Shown: positions 26,461-34,425 of the stretch, piece after piece
Position numbering within the stretch: the first letter of the stretch is position 1
Layout of the letters: each line of letters starts with the position of its first letter
Assembly (NCBI GenBank): GCA_035291905.1
Contig: DATDRF010000255.1
Span: 1 to 54,885 of the forward strand
Source: JACPLA01 sp035291905
Lineage (GTDB): Bacteria > Bacteroidota > Ignavibacteria > UBA10030
Length of the DNA stretch: 54,885 nt
Direction of reading: 5' to 3'
Program-made: the position numbers and the translations under genes
Notes under the pieces: generated by a model
What the model was told of the DNA's origin: nothing
Seen by the model: only the letters and a program-made list of their open reading frames with translations
Database searches by the model: none

Positions 26461-27855
26461 ATGGAGACCCGAACCGAGAAAGATGCCCTGGGAGAGCGGC
26501 AAATTCCGGCAAACGCTTATTATGGAATCCAGACGTTGCGCGCCGTCGAGAATTTTCCCATCAGCGGATTGAGGGGCAAAGAGTCGTATGTGGAAGCGAC
26601 GGTGCACATCAAGCGGGCCGCGGCAATAGTGAACCGCAAGCTAGGAATGCTCAGCCCAAAGATTTCCGACGCGATCGTAATGGCGGCAGACGAAGTTCTC
26701 GGCGGAAGATTCCACGAATGGTTTGTCGTAGATGTCTTCCAGGCCGGGGCGGGGACCTCCCACAACATGAATGTCAATGAGGTTCTTGCGAATCGGGCAA
26801 TAGAGTTGCTTGGAGGATCAAAAGGGGAATACGGAATTGTGCATCCGAACGACCACGTCAACATGGCGCAATCGACGAATGACGTCTGTCCCACGGCGAT
26901 CCGAATTTCAGCCTTGAAGGAGGTGCATCGGTTCCTCGAGAAGCTGGGGGAACTGGAGCGTCGTTTTTTGGAAAAAGGAAAGGAATTCGACACTGTGGTC
27001 AAATCGGGCCGCACCCACCTCATGGATGCCGTTCCTGTGAGGCTTGGCCAGGAATTCACGGCGTATGGAACCAACATGAGCAAACATCGTGCGGCGATCG
27101 AGCGGGCGGCCGCAGAATGTCTGGAATTAGGGATTGGGGGCACGGCAACGGGCACCGGCTTGAACAGTCATCCGAAATACCGGTTCGAGATGGTCGAGGA
27201 ACTGAAACGATCCCTGGGCCTGGAATTCAGAATGGCCGACGACTACTTCGAGGCAATGCAAAGCCTGCGTCCGATGGTGAGTGTGTCCAATGCGATTCGG
27301 AATTGTTCTCAGGATGTCAGCCGAATTGCAAGCGACCTGCGTCTCATGGGATCGGGCCCGACGACGGGCCTGGCTGAGATTCTGCTTCCCGCGGTCCAGC
27401 CGGGGTCTTCGATCATGCCGGGGAAAGTCAATCCGTCGATAGCAGAAATGGTGAATATGGTCTGTTTTCAGGTGGCCGGTTGCGACACAACGGTATTTCT
27501 TGCCGCTCAAAGCGGTCAGCTCGAGCTGAATGTGATGATGCCGGTCGTGGCCCACAACCTCCTTCATGAAATCGAGATTCTCGGGAACGCCATCGGTGTA
27601 TTTGCGGGACGATGCGTGGCCGGAATAACGGCGAATTCCGAACGTTGTCGTTCCTTTGCCGAAGGGAGCGTCAGCCTGGCAACGGCACTGAATCCCCAAA
27701 TCGGGTATGCGGCCGCCGCCGACATCGTTAAGGAGGCAATGAAACGCAGAGTATCGCTTCGTCAGGTCGTGGAGGAAAGAAAACTGCTGTCAAAGGCGCA
27801 AATTGACAAGATTTTCGATCTCCAGGGGATGACCGAGCCCGGAATCAAGTCCTAA
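26461..27855 (+). CDS. aspA: Aspartate ammonia-lyase
   Basis: 464 aa from the ATG at 26461, which follows AAAGGAGG; a longer in-frame ORF runs back into the fumarase gene and is not credible. It deaminates aspartate to fumarate and ammonia. The N-terminus (EKDALGERQIPANAYYG, then RAVENFPISG), GAGTSHNMNVNEVLANRA, HPNDHVNMAQSTNDV, and the catalytic-loop GSSIMPGKVNPSIAEMVN match aspartases more closely than FumC; the FumC-specific KVNPTQCE continuation is absent. The C-terminal VVEERKLLSKAQIDKIFD also follows the aspartase pattern. Class II fumarase is the alternative. Confidence 0.9.
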   Translation: METRTEKDALGERQIPANAYYGIQTLRAVENFPISGLRGKESYVEATVHIKRAAAIVNRKLGMLSPKISDAIVMAADEVLGGRFHEWFVVDVFQAGAGTSHNMNVNEVLANRAIELLGGSKGEYGIVHPNDHVNMAQSTNDVCPTAIRISALKEVHRFLEKLGELERRFLEKGKEFDTVVKSGRTHLMDAVPVRLGQEFTAYGTNMSKHRAAIERAAAECLELGIGGTATGTGLNSHPKYRFEMVEELKRSLGLEFRMADDYFEAMQSLRPMVSVSNAIRNCSQDVSRIASDLRLMGSGPTTGLAEILLPAVQPGSSIMPGKVNPSIAEMVNMVCFQVAGCDTTVFLAAQSGQLELNVMMPVVAHNLLHEIEILGNAIGVFAGRCVAGITANSERCRSFAEGSVSLATALNPQIGYAAAADIVKEAMKRRVSLRQVVEERKLLSKAQIDKIFDLQGMTEPGIKS

Positions 27856-27926
27856 TCCGTTCTTTTCAAAACATTTCTGACATATCTTCGTATGCCAGTC
27901 TATCCGTCCACCGATTGGCTCCCGTC

Positions 27927-29105
27927 ATGGTAAGAAGAACACTTCGTTCGCTGCGCGATTTCTATAACCTTTTCACGAGCGGACTCACAAGCGCTGAGAT
28001 CGAGAAGCTCGTCAATGCCGACACGCGAGGCATGTATACGTTCTATGTCAAGAACATGCCCGCACGGAATCCGAACGAATCAAAGGTTCTCCGTTTCTTC
28101 AAGTTTGCATGGTACCTGTTTCTCGCATTTCTGATGAAGATGACGCCTGCGCGTCGCCTCTTCTATGCTATCGCACTGTTCCTCGTGGTTCTCGGCTTTT
28201 GGGACGGTGACCTCATGAAATTGTTCTATGCTTTTCTCGTCATCAATTTCCTCCTGGCAATGGAACTGGCCGACAAACTGGTGACAAGAGACGACCTGGA
28301 GTTCGCGAGGCAGATTCAGCTCAGCCTTCTTCCCGACAAGGTTGCGCCGGTCGAAGGATTCGATGTCGCCACGCATAGTGAAGTGGCTCAGAGTGTAGGC
28401 GGGGACTATTTCGATTTTCTCCGTGTTGGGGACGGAAGTACAATCGTCGTCATAGGAGATGTGTCAGGGAAGGGGATTTCGGCCGCACTCTACATGGTGA
28501 AAGTACAAACCGCGCTCCAGATACTGGCAGAGGAAACGGATGACGCAAGGGAACTCCTCCTGCGCCTCAACGAGTACCTCTATCGTCAACTGAAGAGGAA
28601 CTTCTTCCTGACCGTCTCCCTCATGAAAGTCTATCCTGACGGGCAGATTCAGTTTTGCCGGGCAGGGCACATGCCGGCATTAAGGCTCGATGCGTCACGC
28701 CATTCGTGCGCGTGGATGCATCCACAGGGGACAGCCATAGGTCTTGCACCGCCTGACCAGAATCATAAGGGAAACGGAGAATCACATACGGTTTTTGAAA
28801 AAGCGCTCGAGACAGAGGAGTTGGTGTTGGATACGGGCGATACGGTGATTCTCTATACGGACGGCGTCATCGAGAGTGTCAACCGCTCGGACGAAGAGTT
28901 TGGAGAGGCACGACTTATGCAGGTTTTGATCGACTGCGAAGGAGTTGGAGTCGATGAAGTGAAGCGTCGGCTCCTGAAGAACCTTGAGCAGTTCAGGAAC
29001 GGGGAGGAGTTGAGAGATGATACCACGTTTGTGGTGTTGCAGCGTACAAGCGGGTCCCATTCAACGGTTGGCAGGAAATCTTCCAGGACAGTACACAGAG
29101 GATAG
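27927..29105 (+). CDS. SpoIIE/PP2C-type serine phosphatase with membrane N-terminus
   Basis: 392 aa from the ATG at 27927 (a TTG lies four codons upstream). Residues ~50-115 are hydrophobic, with two or three membrane segments around FAWYLFLAFLMKM and LFYAFLVINFLLAM. A short linker with the RsbU-like DLEFARQIQLSLLP follows. The phosphatase domain fills ~140-370: GGDYFDFL, VVIGDVSGKGISAALYM (metal Asp), AGHMPAL, VILYTDGVIES and LRDDTTFVVL. It probably dephosphorylates an anti-sigma-antagonist type partner. A mobile element is inserted exactly at its stop codon; the duplicated target AGGATAGA contains the TAG, so the reading frame survived intact. Confidence 0.88.
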   Translation: MVRRTLRSLRDFYNLFTSGLTSAEIEKLVNADTRGMYTFYVKNMPARNPNESKVLRFFKFAWYLFLAFLMKMTPARRLFYAIALFLVVLGFWDGDLMKLFYAFLVINFLLAMELADKLVTRDDLEFARQIQLSLLPDKVAPVEGFDVATHSEVAQSVGGDYFDFLRVGDGSTIVVIGDVSGKGISAALYMVKVQTALQILAEETDDARELLLRLNEYLYRQLKRNFFLTVSLMKVYPDGQIQFCRAGHMPALRLDASRHSCAWMHPQGTAIGLAPPDQNHKGNGESHTVFEKALETEELVLDTGDTVILYTDGVIESVNRSDEEFGEARLMQVLIDCEGVGVDEVKRRLLKNLEQFRNGEELRDDTTFVVLQRTSGSHSTVGRKSSRTVHRG

Positions 29106-29106
29106 A

Positions 29107-29405
29107 GGTAGTGTCTCAATTTCCCTCTTAGACTACAACGCAGAGTCGCACCTGCTCGCCTCAAAAAGATCTTTGAGGCAGGTGGGGAGGATGCAAAGGA
29201 TCGCAGAGAAAAGCAGAATTCGGAGTTACCTCTGCGAATCCCTGCCTGCGTGCCGACCATTCCGCTATATTGAAATGGTGAATTAATCACTTCGGCAGGC
29301 AGGTCTGCGACCTTCCCGCCCGAACGACCGTTACGAGGTCGGTTCGTGTTCGGTCGGGCGGGTGCGGCTCTGCGTTAGAAACTACAACCAAATTGAGACA
29401 CTACT
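29107..29405. mobile_element. Miniature inverted-repeat element, copy 1 (299 bp)
   Basis: Terminal inverted repeats GGTAGTGTCTCAATTT (29107-29122) and AAATTGAGACACTACT (29390-29405) differ at one base. They are flanked by a perfect 8-bp target duplication AGGATAGA (29099-29106 and 29406-29413). No transposase is present. The interior carries nested palindromes: an IR around 29152-29187 (CCTCAAA/TTTGAGG), a core bounded by CCTGCCTGC/GCAGGCAGG (~29242-29310), and a GC-rich IR (29311-29353, CCCGCCCGAAC/GTTCGGTCGGGCGGG). The second copy lies at 33053-33211. Confidence 0.88.
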
Positions 29406-29420
29406 AGGATAGATTCCTCA

Positions 29421-29449
29421 TTGCTCTCATGGCGGTTTTTTCTTATATT
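29421..29449 (+). promoter_or_regulatory. Promoter of tRNA-Thr
   Basis: TTGCTC (29421-29426), a 17-bp spacer, then TATATT (29444-29449), 15 bp upstream of the tRNA. It begins 8 bp after the right target duplication of the mobile element. Confidence 0.55.
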
Positions 29450-29464
29450 GAATGGATTGAATTT

Positions 29465-29536
29465 GCTGGTGTAGCTCAGCGGTAGAGCAGCGGTTTCGTA
29501 AACCGCAGGTCGTCGGTTCAAATCCGACCACCAGCT
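29465..29536 (+). tRNA. tRNA-Thr (anticodon CGT)
   Basis: Full cloverleaf: acceptor GCTGGTG/CACCAGC, D-stem GCTC/GAGC, anticodon stem GCGGT/ACCGC with loop TTCGTAA (anticodon CGT at 29497-29499, reading ACG), T-stem GTCGG/CCGAC with loop TTCAAAT. The discriminator base is T, and CCA is not encoded (TCAAAG follows). Confidence 0.95.
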
Positions 29537-29540
29537 CAAA

Positions 29541-29626
29541 GGGTCGTCGGTTCTCAGCTGACTTGTCCGCCGTCAGTTTGGCGGAAAGCTGATCCGCCCT
29601 TGGCGGAAAATCCGACCACCAGCTCA
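29541..29626 (+). pseudogene. Duplicated tRNA-Thr 3' end interrupted by a palindromic insert
   Basis: Just behind the tRNA, GGTCGTCGGTTC (29542-29553) and AAATCCGACCACCAGCTCA (~29608-29626) repeat the T-arm and acceptor 3' half of the tRNA. They are separated by a ~54-bp insert made of hairpins TCCGCC...GGCGGA (twice) and AGCTGA/TCAGCT. The fragment lacks the 5' half of a tRNA and is not functional. It could be the scar of an integrative element that used the tRNA 3' end, later hit by a palindromic repeat. Confidence 0.75.
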
Positions 29627-29639
29627 GGAAGTCGGGAAG

Positions 29640-29664
29640 ATTCCCGGAATTTGATTCCGGGAAT
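29640..29664. repeat. Perfect 11-bp hairpin behind the tRNA region
   Basis: ATTCCCGGAAT (29640-29650), TTG, ATTCCGGGAAT (29654-29664). No T run follows, so termination is uncertain; it may stabilise or punctuate the tRNA transcript. The rest of 29665-29754 shows no further gene. Confidence 0.6.
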
Positions 29665-29754
29665 TTGCGCGAGGAGGGGATTCCGGCATCAAAACACCCC
29701 CATCGAAAAATTTTAGCGGGAGTTCTATCCTGCCACATATTTCAAGGGTTTTCG

Positions 29755-29783
29755 TTGATTTTCGGCGGTTTTCTGAGTATCAT
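29755..29783 (+). promoter_or_regulatory. Promoter of atpDC
   Basis: TTGATT (29755-29760), a 17-bp spacer, then TATCAT (29778-29783). The atpD ATG is 61 bp from the -10 box, preceded by the ribosome site AAAGGA. Confidence 0.55.
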
Positions 29784-29843
29784 TAGTACTCTTTCACGCC
29801 TGTTGCTTCGGTCAAAATATCAAATCTGTAAGAAAGGAAACAG

Positions 29844-31250
29844 ATGAACGAAGGGATAATTGTCCAGGTTATTGGGCCGGTCGTTGACGTGGACTTTTCG
29901 GGAAGCAAACTTCCCGCAATTCTCAATGCCGTAAGAATTTCCCGCACAAGCGTTGAAGGGAAACAAGAGGATCTGATCTGTGAGGTTCAGCAGCAGCTTG
30001 GGGAAGACCGCGTCAGGACAGTGGCCATGGATTCGACGGACGGCCTCGTTCGCGGGATGAAAGCGATTGACACCGGCGAGCCGGTGATGATACCGGTTGG
30101 GCCAAAAGTGCTTGGTCGGCTGATCAACGTCACCGGCCAGCCGATTGACGCTCTCGGACCCGTAGAGGCAGCTGCGCACTACCCGATTCACCGACCGGCT
30201 CCTTCGTTTGACCAGCTTTCGACAAAGAAAGAGATGTTCGAAACGGGGATCAAAGTCATCGACCTGCTTGAGCCTTACACAAGGGGGGGAAAGACGGGTC
30301 TGTTCGGCGGTGCGGGTGTGGGAAAAACGGTATTGATTCAGGAACTTATTCATAACATAGCGAAGCATCACGGTGGATATTCGGTTTTTGGCGGAGTGGG
30401 GGAACGGACGAGAGAGGGAAACGACCTTTGGCTGGAAATGAAGGAATCGGGAGTATTGTCGAAGACCGCATTGGTCTTCGGACAGATGAATGAGCCCCCG
30501 GGGGCACGCGCCCGCGTGGGACTCACGGCCCTGACGGTCGCAGAATATTTCCGCGATCAGGAAGGAAAGGACGTTCTGCTGTTTATTGACAACATCTTCC
30601 GCTTCGTTCAGGCCGGATCCGAGGTATCGGCCCTGCTTGGCCGAATGCCTTCGGCAGTCGGTTACCAGCCTACTCTCGGCACGGAAATGGGTGAGCTTCA
30701 GGAAAGAATCACCTCCACGAAGAAAGGATCCATCACCTCGGTGCAGGCGATTTATGTACCTGCGGACGATTTGACGGATCCCGCTCCGGCCACAACGTTC
30801 TCCCACCTTGATGCGACGACCGTTTTGAGCCGCCAGATTGTTGAAAAGGGGATCTACCCGGCAGTCGATCCGCTTGACTCGACATCCCGTATTCTTGATC
30901 CTCTCATCGTAGGCGAAGAACATTATTCCGTAGCAAAGAAAGTGAAAGAAATCCTTCAGGCCTACAAGGATCTTCAGGATATCATCAATATCCTCGGTAT
31001 GGACGAGCTTTCAGATGAGGATAAGATCACCGTTGCCCGTGCCCGAAAGATCGAACGGTTTCTCTCACAGCCGTTCTTTGTCGCCGAACAGTTTACGGGT
31101 TATGCGGGGAAATATGTGAAGCTCGAGGACACGGTGAGGGGATTCAAGGGAATTATTGAAGGAACATATGATCATCTGCCCGAATCATCGTTCCTCATGG
31201 TGGGGACAATTGAAGAGGCGGAAGAGAAGGCAAAGAAACTTCAGGGATAA
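29844..31250 (+). CDS. atpD: ATP synthase F1 subunit beta
   Basis: 468 aa, the normal length. This is the catalytic subunit of F1Fo ATP synthase. The Walker A motif GGAGVGKT (~154-161), the GERTREGNDLW catalytic-Glu region, Walker B VLLFIDNIFRF, and the signature PAVDPLDSTSR are all present, along with the C-terminal DELSDEDK segment. It has its own promoter and is followed 2 bp later by atpC. None of the other subunit genes is in this window, which is typical of Bacteroidota and Chlorobi, where atpDC is often split from the rest. Confidence 0.98.
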   Translation: MNEGIIVQVIGPVVDVDFSGSKLPAILNAVRISRTSVEGKQEDLICEVQQQLGEDRVRTVAMDSTDGLVRGMKAIDTGEPVMIPVGPKVLGRLINVTGQPIDALGPVEAAAHYPIHRPAPSFDQLSTKKEMFETGIKVIDLLEPYTRGGKTGLFGGAGVGKTVLIQELIHNIAKHHGGYSVFGGVGERTREGNDLWLEMKESGVLSKTALVFGQMNEPPGARARVGLTALTVAEYFRDQEGKDVLLFIDNIFRFVQAGSEVSALLGRMPSAVGYQPTLGTEMGELQERITSTKKGSITSVQAIYVPADDLTDPAPATTFSHLDATTVLSRQIVEKGIYPAVDPLDSTSRILDPLIVGEEHYSVAKKVKEILQAYKDLQDIINILGMDELSDEDKITVARARKIERFLSQPFFVAEQFTGYAGKYVKLEDTVRGFKGIIEGTYDHLPESSFLMVGTIEEAEEKAKKLQG

Positions 31251-31252
31251 GG

Positions 31253-31660
31253 ATGGCCGAGAAGAATTTTCAGCTGGAAATTGTCACACCTCGAAAGGTG
31301 ATCTTTAGCGGCGAAGTCGCGAGTTTCAGTGCACCGGGCGTCGTTGGCGGTTTTCAGGTTCTGAAGAGTCATGCCCCGCTTCTTTCTTCGATCGCAGTCG
31401 GAGAAGTAAAGCTGGCCGACGCGGCGGGACAGGAATTCAGATATGCCACGAGCGGCGGATTCGTTGAGGTGCACGAGAACAAGGTCATTATGCTTGCAGA
31501 ATCGGCCGAACGCTCTGATCAGATCGATGCAGAGCGGGCGACAGCAGCACGCGACCGCGCCCAGAAACGGCTCGACGCAAAGCAGGAGGAGACGGATATG
31601 GAGAGAGCCCGTGCCTCGCTCCTCAGGGCGCTGAACAGGTTGAAGATTTCACACAAATAG
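31253..31660 (+). CDS. atpC: ATP synthase F1 subunit epsilon
   Basis: 135 aa, start 2 bp after atpD. It forms the central-stalk subunit that couples and inhibits F1. The N-terminal beta-barrel has FQLEIVTPRKVIFSGEVASFSAPG, GGFQVLKSHAPLLSSI and ATSGGFVEVHENKVIMLAE. The C-terminal two helices (AERATAARDRAQKRLDAKQ, then ERARASLLRALNRL) are present, so the inhibitory helix pair is likely intact. It is closed by a terminator. Confidence 0.95.
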   Translation: MAEKNFQLEIVTPRKVIFSGEVASFSAPGVVGGFQVLKSHAPLLSSIAVGEVKLADAAGQEFRYATSGGFVEVHENKVIMLAESAERSDQIDAERATAARDRAQKRLDAKQEETDMERARASLLRALNRLKISHK

Positions 31661-31684
31661 GCCTCCATGAACAGCAAGAGAAAG

Positions 31685-31720
31685 ACCCGTCGAATCGCAA
31701 GATCGGCGGGTTTGTTGTTT
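31685..31720 (+). terminator. Intrinsic terminator after atpC
   Basis: ACCCGTCGA (31685-31693) pairs with TCGGCGGGT (31703-31711, one G-T pair), followed by TTGTTGTTT. Confidence 0.65.
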
Positions 31721-31737
31721 CCGGCGGTGACAGAAGA

Positions 31738-32952
31738 ATGAAGGCTCGCAGAACAACGATCAAGGTCGGTCTCGACGTTCTCACCGAAAATCCGTTGCGG
31801 TCAAAATCGTGGGGCCGCTGTGCGCTGCTGTTGAATCAGGCAAGTGTGGATGCTTCGCTTCGGCCTTCGCAAGTTATCCTGGGGAAAGCGCTGAAGGGGC
31901 GGCTCGTGCACCTGTTCACTCCGCAGCATGGCCTTTGCGCGGATAAACAGGACAATATGATCGAAAGCGGCCATGGACGGGACATCGTCTCCGGCCTGCC
32001 GTTCTATAGCCTCTATAGCGAAGTCCGGGAACCCAACGACGAGATGTTGAACGGCATTGACACGGTTATTGCCGACGTTCAGGATGTGGGAACCAGGGTC
32101 TATACGTTCCTGTGGACGGTTGCAGGAATCATGCGGAAATGTGCCCGCCTGGGAAAGAAAGTCGTCGTACTTGACAGGCCCAATCCTATTGGGGGAAAAG
32201 AGATTGAGGGAAACGTCCTCGAAGATGATTCGAGAAGTTTTGTCGGTGAATACCTCATTCCGATGAGGCACGGTATGACCATCGGGGAAGCCGCCCTCTG
32301 GATGAATCAGTTTGGAGAAATCCGGGCGGATCTTGAAGTGGTTGCCATGAAAGGGTGGAAGAGGGAGATGCATTGGGATGAAACGGGACGCTTGTGGGTC
32401 ATGACATCGCCAAATATTCCCGCTGCAGATATTACCGAGGTATATCCTGGAATGGTGCTTCTCGAGGGGACAAACCTGAGCGAAGGACGCGGTACGACTC
32501 TCCCGTTCCGCACGATCGGGGCTCCGTATCTCAAGAATCTTAAATCATGGCTTGATGAATTGAACCGGATCTGTACTCCTGGCGGAGCCAGTCTCCGGCC
32601 TTTCGTCTTTGAGCCGACATTTCACAAGTGGGCACGGCAGACGTGTTGGGGGATACATGTGCATGTTCAGGAACCTTCCCGGGTTCGGCCGTATCAGCTG
32701 GGGCTCGGTGTTCTGCTTGCTTCGATGCGGGTTGCTCCCGGTGAGTTTCGATACAACGATCCTCCCTATGAATATGAACGGGTCAGGCCCCCGATGCAGC
32801 TGCTTCTCGGGAGCAGTTCCATGCCGGACCGTCTGAAGAAACTGGCAGAAGTGCCGCTGAAGAAATCGGTGCTGAAAGACCTGGAAGAAGAATGGCAGCC
32901 TGCATTAAGAGAATTCCGGCGACAACGTTCCTCGGTACTTCTCTACCGGTAG
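31738..32952 (+). CDS. NamZ/DUF1343-family exo-beta-N-acetylmuramidase
   Basis: 404 aa. The family removes N-acetylmuramic acid from the non-reducing ends of peptidoglycan fragments in wall recycling. Seen here: LLLNQASVDASLRPS, LFTPQHGLCADKQDNM, LPFYSLYSEVREP, DVQDVGTRVYTFLWT, VVLDRPNPIGG, and EGTNLSEGRGTTLPF, the order and spacing expected for DUF1343. No convincing signal peptide is visible at this start, so the protein may be cytoplasmic or the export signal may be missing. It lies upstream of alr, another wall gene, but a mobile element separates them. Confidence 0.82.
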   Translation: MKARRTTIKVGLDVLTENPLRSKSWGRCALLLNQASVDASLRPSQVILGKALKGRLVHLFTPQHGLCADKQDNMIESGHGRDIVSGLPFYSLYSEVREPNDEMLNGIDTVIADVQDVGTRVYTFLWTVAGIMRKCARLGKKVVVLDRPNPIGGKEIEGNVLEDDSRSFVGEYLIPMRHGMTIGEAALWMNQFGEIRADLEVVAMKGWKREMHWDETGRLWVMTSPNIPAADITEVYPGMVLLEGTNLSEGRGTTLPFRTIGAPYLKNLKSWLDELNRICTPGGASLRPFVFEPTFHKWARQTCWGIHVHVQEPSRVRPYQLGLGVLLASMRVAPGEFRYNDPPYEYERVRPPMQLLLGSSSMPDRLKKLAEVPLKKSVLKDLEEEWQPALREFRRQRSSVLLYR

Positions 32953-33052
32953 CACAGTACCAAGAGTAGGACTATTCCCGTTCCCGCGTGTGCGGGAGTT
33001 CGGTGTTGGACATTCGGCAGGCAGGTTCGATATTTGAAATTGTCATCTGTTT

Positions 33053-33211
33053 GGTAGTGTCTCAATTTCAAATATAGAATACAACGCAGAGTCGCAAAGG
33101 ACGCAGACCTGCCTGCCGAAGTGATTCATTCACCATTTCAATACAGCGAAATGGTCGGCACGCAGGCAGGTCTCTGCGTTAGTAACTACAACCCCAAATT
33201 GAGACACTACC
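33053..33211. mobile_element. Miniature inverted-repeat element, copy 2 (159 bp)
   Basis: Perfect 16-bp inverted ends GGTAGTGTCTCAATTT (33053-33068) and AAATTGAGACACTACC (33196-33211) are flanked by a perfect 8-bp target duplication ATCTGTTT (33045-33052 and 33212-33219). The core, bounded by GACCTGCCTGC/GCAGGCAGGTC (~33104-33173), matches that of copy 1 but in reverse orientation, while the outer arms match in the same orientation. No transposase is present. The right end lies only 16 bp before the alr promoter. In 32953-33052 I see only a CGGCAGGCAGG fragment (33015-33025) and no gene. Confidence 0.9.
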
Positions 33212-33226
33212 ATCTGTTTCATTTCA

Positions 33227-33255
33227 TTGACATTCTGTCCCATATCCCTTATATT
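33227..33255 (+). promoter_or_regulatory. Promoter of the alr operon
   Basis: TTGACA (33227-33232), a 17-bp spacer, then TATATT (33250-33255): a near-consensus promoter. The only credible alr start (GTG 33268) is 12 bp past the -10 box, so the leader would be about 6 nt or less. Confidence 0.7.
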
Positions 33256-33267
33256 CATGCGAACTTT

Positions 33268-34425
33268 GTGAAGAAAAAATCCCCCATTAGGCCAAAGTCT
33301 TCCCGCCGTTCGCCGCTTCGTCCCACTATTGCTGAAATTGACCTGCAAGCCATCGCCTTTAACCTGAAGGGAGTTCGTGCCCGGGTAGGCCGTAATGTCA
33401 GGATCATGGCGGTTGTTAAGGCAAACGCCTATGGGCACGGAATCGAGGGAGTCTCGAAGTATCTTGAGCGCTCGCTGGCAGACTATTTTGGAGTCGCCTT
33501 TGTTGAAGAGGGAACCGCCCTCCGAAGGGCGGGCATCCGGAAGCCGGTTCATGTCTTCGCTCTCCCGTCGCCGAATCAGGCGTCGCTTTTCGTTGACGGG
33601 AGGCTGGAACCGACCGTTTGCACTGCCGGTAATATCCGAGTGCTCCAGTCGGCAGCCGCAAGAGGGAGGCGCACGCTGGCGGTTCACGTGAAGATCGACA
33701 CCGGAATGAATCGCATCGGCGTGAAACGGGGCGTCCTCCCTGAGCTCCTGAAGGAGCTTGGAAAGGCAAACAGGGTTGAAATCAAGGGCGTTTTCACTCA
33801 TTTTGCGAATTCCGACGAGAAAGAGAAGGGATTCATGAATGAGCAATTGCGGGAGTTTGAATCGGCTCTTGAGTATCTTTCAGGTCAGAAGGTGGAGCCG
33901 GAGTTGATTCACTGCGCGAATAGTGCCGCCATTCTTGACGCTCCGCAAACCTATTTCTCCATGGTGAGGCCCGGTGTAATGATGTACGGCTGCTATCCAT
34001 CCCGAACAACGTCAGAGAGCATTCCTCTGAGGCCGGCCATGACGATCAAAACCCGCACGGCGCTTGTGAAGTGGATCGAACAGGGTGAGAGCGTGAGCTA
34101 CGGACGTCGATACTACGCCGCGCGAAGAACGAAGATTGCGACGCTGCCCATCGGTTATGCGGATGGATTTTCGCGGCTTTTGTCGGGGAAAGCCACTGCC
34201 CTCATTGGTGGAAAAGAATACCCGGTCGCCGGGACCATCTGCATGGATCAGCTGATGGTCGATGTCGGAGAAGACGATGTCGCTGAAGGGGCAGAGGCAA
34301 TACTTGTGGGGTCACAGGGAGAAAGAAACATCGGATTGGGAGATCTTGCCGAAAAAATTGGGACAATCCCTTACGAAATCTGCTGTGCTATCTCATCAAG
34401 AGTTCCGAGGGTCTATCGATCATGA
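33268..34425 (+). CDS. alr: Alanine racemase
   Basis: 385 aa from the GTG at 33268. An upstream open frame to 33121 is mobile-element sequence and would overlap the promoter. It makes D-alanine for peptidoglycan. The PLP Lys lies in MAVVKANAYGHG (~residue 48), substrate-side residues in KIDTGMNRIGV and HCANSAAIL, RPGVMMYGCYPS follows, and the catalytic Tyr lies in SVSYGRRYYA. The length and domain order (TIM barrel, beta domain) are normal. It is the first gene of a nine-gene operon and overlaps the next by ATGA. The near-absent leader is unusual. Confidence 0.95.
   Translation: MKKKSPIRPKSSRRSPLRPTIAEIDLQAIAFNLKGVRARVGRNVRIMAVVKANAYGHGIEGVSKYLERSLADYFGVAFVEEGTALRRAGIRKPVHVFALPSPNQASLFVDGRLEPTVCTAGNIRVLQSAAARGRRTLAVHVKIDTGMNRIGVKRGVLPELLKELGKANRVEIKGVFTHFANSDEKEKGFMNEQLREFESALEYLSGQKVEPELIHCANSAAILDAPQTYFSMVRPGVMMYGCYPSRTTSESIPLRPAMTIKTRTALVKWIEQGESVSYGRRYYAARRTKIATLPIGYADGFSRLLSGKATALIGGKEYPVAGTICMDQLMVDVGEDDVAEGAEAILVGSQGERNIGLGDLAEKIGTIPYEICCAISSRVPRVYRS

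Noticed and set aside
29541..29626. Second tRNA gene
   Set aside because: Only the T-arm and acceptor 3' half are present and they are interrupted by a hairpin insert.
33121..33267. Longer N-terminus for alr
   Set aside because: The added residues (IHSPFQYSEMVGTQAG) are translated mobile-element core and would overlap the alr promoter. The matching peptide also appears as a spurious antisense frame in copy 1 near 29280.
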